A DNA stretch of 21,874 nucleotides, taken from CSP1-4 sp963777975. GTDB taxonomy: Bacteria > Chloroflexota > Limnocylindria > Limnocylindrales > CSP1-4. This document shows positions 16,346-21,874 of this stretch, one piece after another; within the stretch, counting starts at the first letter, position 1; every line of letters begins with the position of its first letter. Under the pieces are notes generated by a model, which worked only from the letters and a program-made list of their open reading frames with translations, was not told the DNA's origin and did no database searches. The stretch spans positions 1 through 21,874 of the forward strand of contig CAVZSO010000016.1 of assembly GCA_963777975.1 (NCBI GenBank), given 5' to 3'. A program made the translations under genes and the position numbers.

Positions 16346-17320
16346 CTACTCGAGCGGCTCCAGGAGCCCGAGCGTGCCCCCGGCGTGCCAGAACACGACG
16401 GTCTGGCCGTCATGGCGACCGGATCGGACGGCGGCGATGAGGCCGGCCAGCGCCTTGGCCGTGTAGATGGGGTCGACGAGGATGCCCTCGGTCCGCGGCG
16501 AGCAGGCTCGCGGCCTCGTCGCCGGCCTCGGTCCGGCGGCCGTAGCCGTCGCCGAGATGCTTGCGGTCGAACACGATGGTCTCGTCCGGTGACGGTCCGC
16601 CCGGTCATGTCGGCGAGCACCCCGAGGGTGTCCCCGATGACCCGTCGGAGCTCCTCCACGGTCCGGGCCACGACGACGCCGACGACCGAGGTCTCGGGCA
16701 CTCGACCGGCGGCCGCGAGGACGAGGCCGGCCTGGGTGCCGCCGGTCGCGGTCGGCAGCCACAACGCGTCGGGCTCGACGCCGGCGGCCGTCGCCTGCTC
16801 GAACATCTCCAGCCCGGCCAGGAACTGCCCGACCGCGCCGATCGGTCCGGCCCCACCCACGCCGATGACGTACGGCCACTTCCCGGCCGCGCGCAGCTCG
16901 GCGCTCAGGGCGATGACCCGGCGGGACCGCTCCTCGCGGTCGGCGGTCTCGAGCTGATGGACCGTCGCCCCGAGGACGCGTCGAGATGCGGGCACTGGGC
17001 CCGGGCGTCGGGCTCGGCGGTCCGGACAGGACGAGATGGACGTCCAGGCCGGCCATCGCCCCGGCCGCGGCGGTCAGACGCGCGTGGTTGGACCAGCGCC
17101 GACCGCTGGTGATGATCGTGTCGGCGCCATCCGCGATCGCCGCCGCGACCAGGAACTCGAGGTTGCGCAGCTTGTTGCCGCCGAAGGCCACTGGCAGCAG
17201 GTCCTCGCGCTTCACCCACACGTCGACCCGGCCACCGAGCGCGGCACCGAAGCGCGGCAGGTGCTGGAACGGCGATGGCCCGTCGAACAGGCGGAAGCGG
17301 GGCAGGTCGTCGATCGGCAT
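16346..17320 (-). CDS. PLP enzyme, D-cysteine desulfhydrase family
   Basis: About 325 aa, fold type II PLP enzyme of the D-cysteine desulfhydrase/ACC deaminase group. RFRLFDGPSPFQHL opens the protein. The PLP lysine lies in PVAFGGNKLRNLEFL and the phosphate loop in LPTATGGTQAGLVL; EGILVDPIYTAKALAGL and VFWHAGGTLGLLEPLE form the end. Pieces lie in different frames with breaks near 17000, 16575 and 16497. It probably removes sulfide and ammonia from D-cysteine or deaminates a related amino acid; desulfhydrase versus deaminase cannot be told here. The start at 17320 (MPIDDLPRF) has no clear ribosome binding site; starts at 17341 and 17353 are in frame but overlap the divergent cupin. Confidence 0.82.
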   Translation of the reverse strand: MPIDDLPRFRLFDGPSPFQHLPRFGAALGGRVDVWVKREDLLPVAFGGNKLRNLEFLVAAAIADGADTIITSGRRWSNHARLTAAAGAMAGLDVHLVLSGPPSPTPGPSARISTRPRGDGPSARDRRPRGAVPPGHRPERRAARGREVAVRHRRGWGRTDRRGRAVPGRAGDVRAGDGRRRRARRVVAADRDRRHPGRPRPRGRRSSARDLGRRRRRGPDRGGAPTGHRGHPRGARRHDRADRHRTRPSCSTASISATATAAGPRPATRPRACSPRTEGILVDPIYTAKALAGLIAAVRSGRHDGQTVVFWHAGGTLGLLEPLE

Positions 17321-17325
17321 GCTCG

Positions 17326-17331
17326 TATCAT
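17326..17331 (+). promoter_or_regulatory. Possible -10 element for leaderless cupin
   Basis: TATCAT lies eight bases before the cupin ATG in an otherwise GC-rich 19-bp gap between divergent start codons. No Shine-Dalgarno fits in the gap, so leaderless transcription starting at the ATG is a plausible reading. This is positional inference only. Confidence 0.3.
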
Positions 17332-17339
17332 CGGCGACC

Positions 17340-17758
17340 ATGGCCACTCGCATCACCCCGTCCGACCGCGCGACGACCGTCGGCCAGCACGCCGGCATGG
17401 AGCGCTCGATCGCGATCTCGGCGCCGCTCGTCGGCAGTCAGCGGCTGTACTCGTCGATCGTGTCGACCGCGCCCGGCGACAAGACCCGCATCCACCACCA
17501 CGGCGAGTGCGAGACGTCGATCTACATCCTCGGCGGCGCGGCGCGCTACACGTTCGGTCCGACCGGCCTGGAGCACGACGTTCGACGCCGAGGCCGGTGA
17601 CTTCGTGTACATCCCGGCCGGCGAGATCCACGTCGAGGAGAACGCCTCGACCGACCGAGCCGCTCGTCGTCGTCCTGACCCGCAACTGCCCGGACTCGCA
17701 CGTGGTCTACGTCGACGACGGGCCCGACGGCAGCGACGACGTGCCGGCGCCCTGCTGA
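17340..17758 (+). CDS. Cupin-domain protein, frameshifted
   Basis: About 139 aa, single cupin barrel. The first cupin motif is seen in RIHHHGECETSIYILGG (metal-binding His residues and Glu), the second in GDFVYIPAGEIHVEEN. The end reads LVVVLTRNCPDSHVVYVDD. Frame breaks lie near 17579 and 17655. It is divergent from the PLP enzyme and ends one base before the next gene (GTG at 17760), so it is likely in an operon with the APH-like kinase. It could be a dioxygenase, isomerase or binding protein; no substrate can be assigned. Confidence 0.8.
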
Positions 17759-17759
17759 C

Positions 17760-18822
17760 GTGACCGGCTGGTCGGCCCGGACGCTCGACGAGCTGCTCGC
17801 CGAGCACGGCCTCGACGCGCCACACGGAGCGCCGCCTGCCGACCGACGGCTGGTCTGGCGCGACGTTCACGACCGTCGACCGCGACGACGGCCAGCGGTT
17901 CGTGATCAAGCGCACGTCGCTCGAGCTGCGACTGGATCGCCCGCGCGACCAGCGACGACGGCCTGCGCGAGGCCTGGCTGGCCGACGCGGCCGACGGCCT
18001 GGCGCCCGGGCTCCGGCTGCCCCTACCTGGGCGCGGCCGCCGACGGCGAGGGCGCGGCCATCCTCATGCCCGACCTGACCGACCGAGCTCATCGCCTGGG
18101 ACCGGCCCGGGATCGGAGTCCGTCGTCGATGAGGCGGTCCTCGACGTCGTGCTCGGGCGCCCTCGCCGCGCTCCATCACGAGCGCCTGGTCCGACGGCCT
18201 CGAGGACGCCCCGTGGTGCCCCCTCGCGGCCGCGGCTGCGCCTGCTCACGCCGCGCGTCGGCGGCGGGCTACGCGGCGCGCCGGCAACCCCGTCGGCGAC
18301 GCGCTTCCTCGACGGCTGGGACCGCGTTCCGCTTCGAGGCGCCACCGGCGGCGATGGGCGCTCGTCGATCGGCCTCGACGAGGATCCGGCGCCGCTCTTC
18401 GCCGCCCTGGCGGCGGCTGCCCGCCCGCGGCCTCCACGGCGACCTGAAGCTGGCCAACGTCGCGGTCCTCGACGACGACGCGGTCGCCCTCATCGACTGG
18501 CAGATGACGATGCGCGCGCCGGTCGCGGTCGAGCTCGGCTGGTTCCTCGTGTCGAACAGCGGCTCGCTGCCGATGCAGCCCGACGGACGTGCTGGCCCGC
18601 TACCACGCGTGGTCAGCCGGCCTGCCCGGCGACGACGACGCCCTTGGCGACTGGGACGCCCAGGTCGACCTCACCTGGATCGTCGGGCTGCTCCTGCGCG
18701 GCTGGCGCAAGGGCCTCGACTTCGAGGACGGCCTGGAGCTGCCGTCCGGCCTGTCGGCCGCCGAGGACCTGGCGTTCTGGTGCGCCCACGCGGTCGCGGC
18801 CGCCGAGCGCCGCCTGGCCTAG
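17760..18822 (+). CDS. APH/choline-kinase-like phosphotransferase
   Basis: About 350 aa when restored. The kinase lysine is in GQRFVIKRTSLEL, the catalytic loop in GLHGDLKLANV (HGDxxxxN) and the metal Asp in VALIDWQMT. The C-terminal helical part is DLTWIVGLLLRGWRKGLDFE. This matches the aminoglycoside phosphotransferase/choline kinase fold used for small-molecule phosphorylation. At least six frame breaks lie between 17830 and 18600, the worst gene in the window. Even so, each segment is conserved, so I favour sequence error over decay. An antibiotic-resistance role is not supported by sequence alone. GTG start immediately after the cupin stop. Confidence 0.72.
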
Positions 18823-18835
18823 GCCGCGACCCGTC

Positions 18836-19636
18836 TCAGGTCGGCGCCGCCAGGTCGCGGCGCGGGAACACGACGAGCGCGTAGACCACCGCGACGGCGA
18901 TGACCCCACCGAGGACCGCGAGATCGGTCCACACCGGGATCGCCCAGCAGGGCCGCCCGCGCGTCGAAGTAGTGGAACAGCGAGAAGGGCTGGAGTCCCT
19001 GGGCGTCCGGCCACAGGTCGCCGATGACGTCGAGGAAGTAGGACGCCAGGACGATGGCCAGGCTGATCCCGATGGCCGGCGCCAGGCGGTCGAAGGTCAC
19101 CGAGGCGGCGAGGGCGATGGCCGCGAACGACCCGAACAGGAGCGCCCCGTTCAGCCACACGAACGGCAGCTGCGCGACTCCCAGCTGGTCGAGGTTCCCG
19201 GTCGCCGCTGAGCCGAGGAACGTGCCAAGGGCGAGGGCGGCGACGGTCACGCCGACGAACATCCCGGCCGCGACCGCGTTCGTGACGTACACGCGACGGC
19301 GCGAGATCGGGCGCGCCAGGAGCACCTCCAGCGTGCCGCGCTGTCGCTCGCCGGCCACGGCGCTGGCCGCGAACCCGATGGCGAAGACGAGGTTGAGCCC
19401 GACGGCGATGGGATGGATGAACCCGAGCGAGACCGAGCCGGCCAGCGAGAACACGTCGCCGCCCCCGAAGTTCGTGAGCTCCTCGGGGATGAGCCCGGAG
19501 TCCATCATCGCCTCGAACTGCTCGCCGAAGGCCGCGTAGATGACGGGCAGCAGGGAGCCCCACGCCGTCAGGGCGATGGCCACCACGAGCAAGCGGAACC
19601 GGTTGGCCCGCCAGACGTGCCCGAACAGGGCGAGGT

Positions 19637-19640
<4 letters not shown>
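18836..19640 (-). CDS. ABC-2 permease of second exporter
   Basis: About 268 aa. It starts MNLALFGHVWRANRFRLLVVAIALTAW (first helix), with helices later around LNLVFAIGFAAS, AGMFVGVTVAALALGTFLG, LLFGSFAAIALAAS, ISLAIVLASYFL and the last at LAVLGGVIAVAVVYALVVF. The ABC-2 coupling motif AVAGERQRGTLEVLLARPISR follows the second or third helix. One frame break near 18935 leaves the true C-terminus as FPRRDLAAPT with a stop at 18836-18838. Its ATG overlaps the ATPase stop (ATGA). It converges on the APH-like kinase with a 13-bp gap. Confidence 0.84.
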
Positions 19641-20568
<928 letters not shown>

Positions 20569-20626
20569 GCCGGACAGCCTACTGCGCCGTCGCGCACACT
20601 GGCGGCTCCCACCGCAGGAGGTCGAC

Positions 20627-21007
20627 ATGCCCCAGACCGTCCCGGCCCTGCCGGGCATCCCGCCCAGCCGCTATCCGTTCTCCGAGGTCGTGGAGGCCAA
20701 CGGCTTCGTGTTCCTGGCCGGCCAGGTGGGCGATTCCCCGGCGAGGCCGGCGCCGTGCCCGGTGGCATCGAGGCCGAGACCCGCCAGATGCTCGAGAACG
20801 TCGGGCGGCTGCTCCACGCGGCCGGCCTCGACTACGGGGACGTTGTGAAGTGCACGGTCTATCTGCGCGACTTCAGCGAGTTCGGCGCGATGAACGCGGT
20901 CTACCGGGAGTTCTTCCCGACCGAGCCACCGACCCGCGCGACGGTCGGGGTGACCGCGCTGGCCGAGGACTTCCGCGTCGAAGAGTTGAGGTGCTGGCGT
21001 CCGCTAG
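20627..21007 (+). CDS. RidA-like enamine deaminase, frameshifted
   Basis: About 126 aa, RidA/YjgF/UK114 family. Motifs are GFVFLAGQVGDSP near residue 26, GIEAETRQMLENVGRLLHAAG, DVVKCTVYLRDFSEFGAMN, YREFFP and PTRATVGVTALAED, whose Arg is the conserved substrate-binding residue. Such proteins hydrolyse reactive imines or enamines made by PLP enzymes, so the nearby PLP enzyme (16346-17320) is a possible source of substrate, although they are not adjacent. Frame breaks lie near 20739 and 20985; the TAG at 21005-21007 is the likely stop. GCAGGAGG is placed well before the ATG at 20627. Confidence 0.83.
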
Positions 21008-21016
21008 GCGAGCCGA

Positions 21017-21036
21017 CCACGCGGTCGACCGCGTGG
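21017..21036. terminator. 20-bp perfect palindrome between convergent genes
   Basis: CCACGCGGTCGACCGCGTGG is completely self-complementary, giving an 8-bp stem with a TCGA loop. It lies ten bases after the RidA-like stop and before the convergent transglycosylase end. The probable role is a bidirectional terminator without T-run. A protein-binding site is the alternative. Confidence 0.55.
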
Positions 21037-21157
21037 CGGCCGGCCGGGCGAGGCTGCGAAGGCGCCGGCGAGGAGCGGAGCGAGCGCACCCGACGGTGCG
21101 TGAGCAAGCCCCGCAGCCGGCAACGCCCGCAGCGTCGTTCGGCCAGCCGCCCGTGTC

Positions 21158-21874
21158 TTACGGCACGACCGCGAATTCGTCGATCGCGACCATCGGGTGG
21201 CCCTTGCTCCCGACGACGACGATCCGGATCGAGCGTGCGCGCCGCTGGCCTTCCAGCCGGCCTCGAAGACCTTGGCCCGGGCGTCGAAGCCGCCGCGGTA
21301 CAGGTTGATCGTCTTGGCGTACGAGCCGTCGAGGTAGACCTTGGCCTTGCCGCGGGTCGGTCCGAGCGGACCGTAGACGCGGATGCGCTGGCCCGTGAAC
21401 TCGAACGTCACGCTCGAGCCGGCCCTCGTCGAGTAGCGGACCGCATCACCGGCGTAGGCGCTGTGCCGGGCCGTCTTCCACGACCCGCCGTACGAGGCGA
21501 GCTTGCTCGACTTGCTGTAGCGCTTGGCCGCCGGCTCCGAGCGGCCGCCCGCCGCCGCCGTTGAAGTTCACGCCGCCGGCCTTCTTGTACAGGCGCATGA
21601 TCCGGTTCACGTAGCGCGTCGTGTACGTGTTCCACCCGGACTTGCGCTTGGCAGCCGGTCAGCCACCAGTGTCGGCCCGCTTCCAGCTCCCGAGCGACTT
21701 GTAGAGGGACGTGAACTTGCCCGCGGCGACCTTCTCCTGGTTGGCCGCGGTCTGCTTCGCGTTGGCGTTGCCCAGATAGCGCTTGGCCCAGGACGGCCAG
21801 TTCGAGGGCATGATCTGGTACTTGCCGTAGGCCCCCGATGACGAGTTCCGGGCGGTATAGCGCCCGCCCGATTC
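21158..21874 (-). CDS. Transglycosylase-like secreted protein, 5' partial
   Basis: The start lies beyond the right edge. The visible part begins ESGGRYTARNSSSGAYGKYQIM, seen here in pieces, with the ESGG catalytic Glu and GAYGKYQIM of the lysozyme/SLT transglycosylase fold; then WAKRYLGNANAKQTAANQE and WKRVAHWWLTG complete the domain. A Ser/Lys-rich linker follows, then a C-terminal beta domain of about 90 residues (VTFEFTGQRIRVYGP, AKVYLDGSYAKTINLY, HLRIVVVGSKGHPMVAIDEFAVVP) resembling carbohydrate-binding jelly-roll modules. Frame breaks lie near 21660, 21553 and 21238. The role is probably cell-wall remodelling outside the cell. A signal peptide would be in the missing N-terminus. Confidence 0.78.

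Noticed and set aside
17760..18822. Aminoglycoside resistance gene
   Set aside because: The fold motifs (HGDxxxxN and DW) are shared by many small-molecule kinases, and nothing specific to antibiotic substrates is visible.

Overview
The window looks like two pieces of DNA of different origin joined near position 5690. It also carries many single-base frameshifts: I count roughly forty places where a conserved protein continues in another frame. These are spread over almost every gene, and the protein on both sides of each break is well conserved. That pattern fits an uncorrected long-read or metagenomic consensus better than real gene decay. Gene coordinates below therefore run from the likely true start to the likely true stop, across these breaks.

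Left piece (1-5690): moderately GC-rich, loosely packed, probably proteobacterial (inferred from gene types and short REP-like hairpins). It holds an ArsR regulator with two palindromic operators, an SRPBCC (AHSA1-type) gene, and a DUF899 gene whose 3' part is cut off by a 979-bp insertion sequence with 30-bp terminal inverted repeats. After about 500 bp of noncoding DNA come a Tat-exported amidohydrolase_2 protein (+) and a histidine phosphatase (-). About 600 bp without a recognisable gene lead up to the junction.

Right piece (5690-21874): very GC-rich and tightly packed, like a high-GC Chloroflexota (Limnocylindria-like) or actinobacterium (inference). A response regulator cut off at the junction lies downstream of a very large cytoplasmic sensor histidine kinase (about 2035 aa) with seven GAF and four PAS domains, then HisKA_3 and HATPase. 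Divergent from the kinase are a small 4-TM protein and a cupredoxin lipoprotein, ending in a strong hairpin. Next are a NatAB-like ABC exporter (ATPase and permease with overlapping start and stop), an NmrA-like NAD(P)-binding protein, and a convergent PLP enzyme of the D-cysteine desulfhydrase/ACC deaminase family. A cupin starts only 19 bp from the PLP enzyme on the other strand and is followed by an APH-like kinase. A second ABC-2 exporter (-), a RidA-like protein (+) and a 5'-truncated transglycosylase-like secreted protein (-) complete the window.

The most notable items are the giant kinase, the abrupt join at about 5690, the ArsR operator that contains its own start codon, and the IS insertion in DUF899 whose other half is not found on the far side. 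I saw no CRISPR array, rRNA or tRNA gene.
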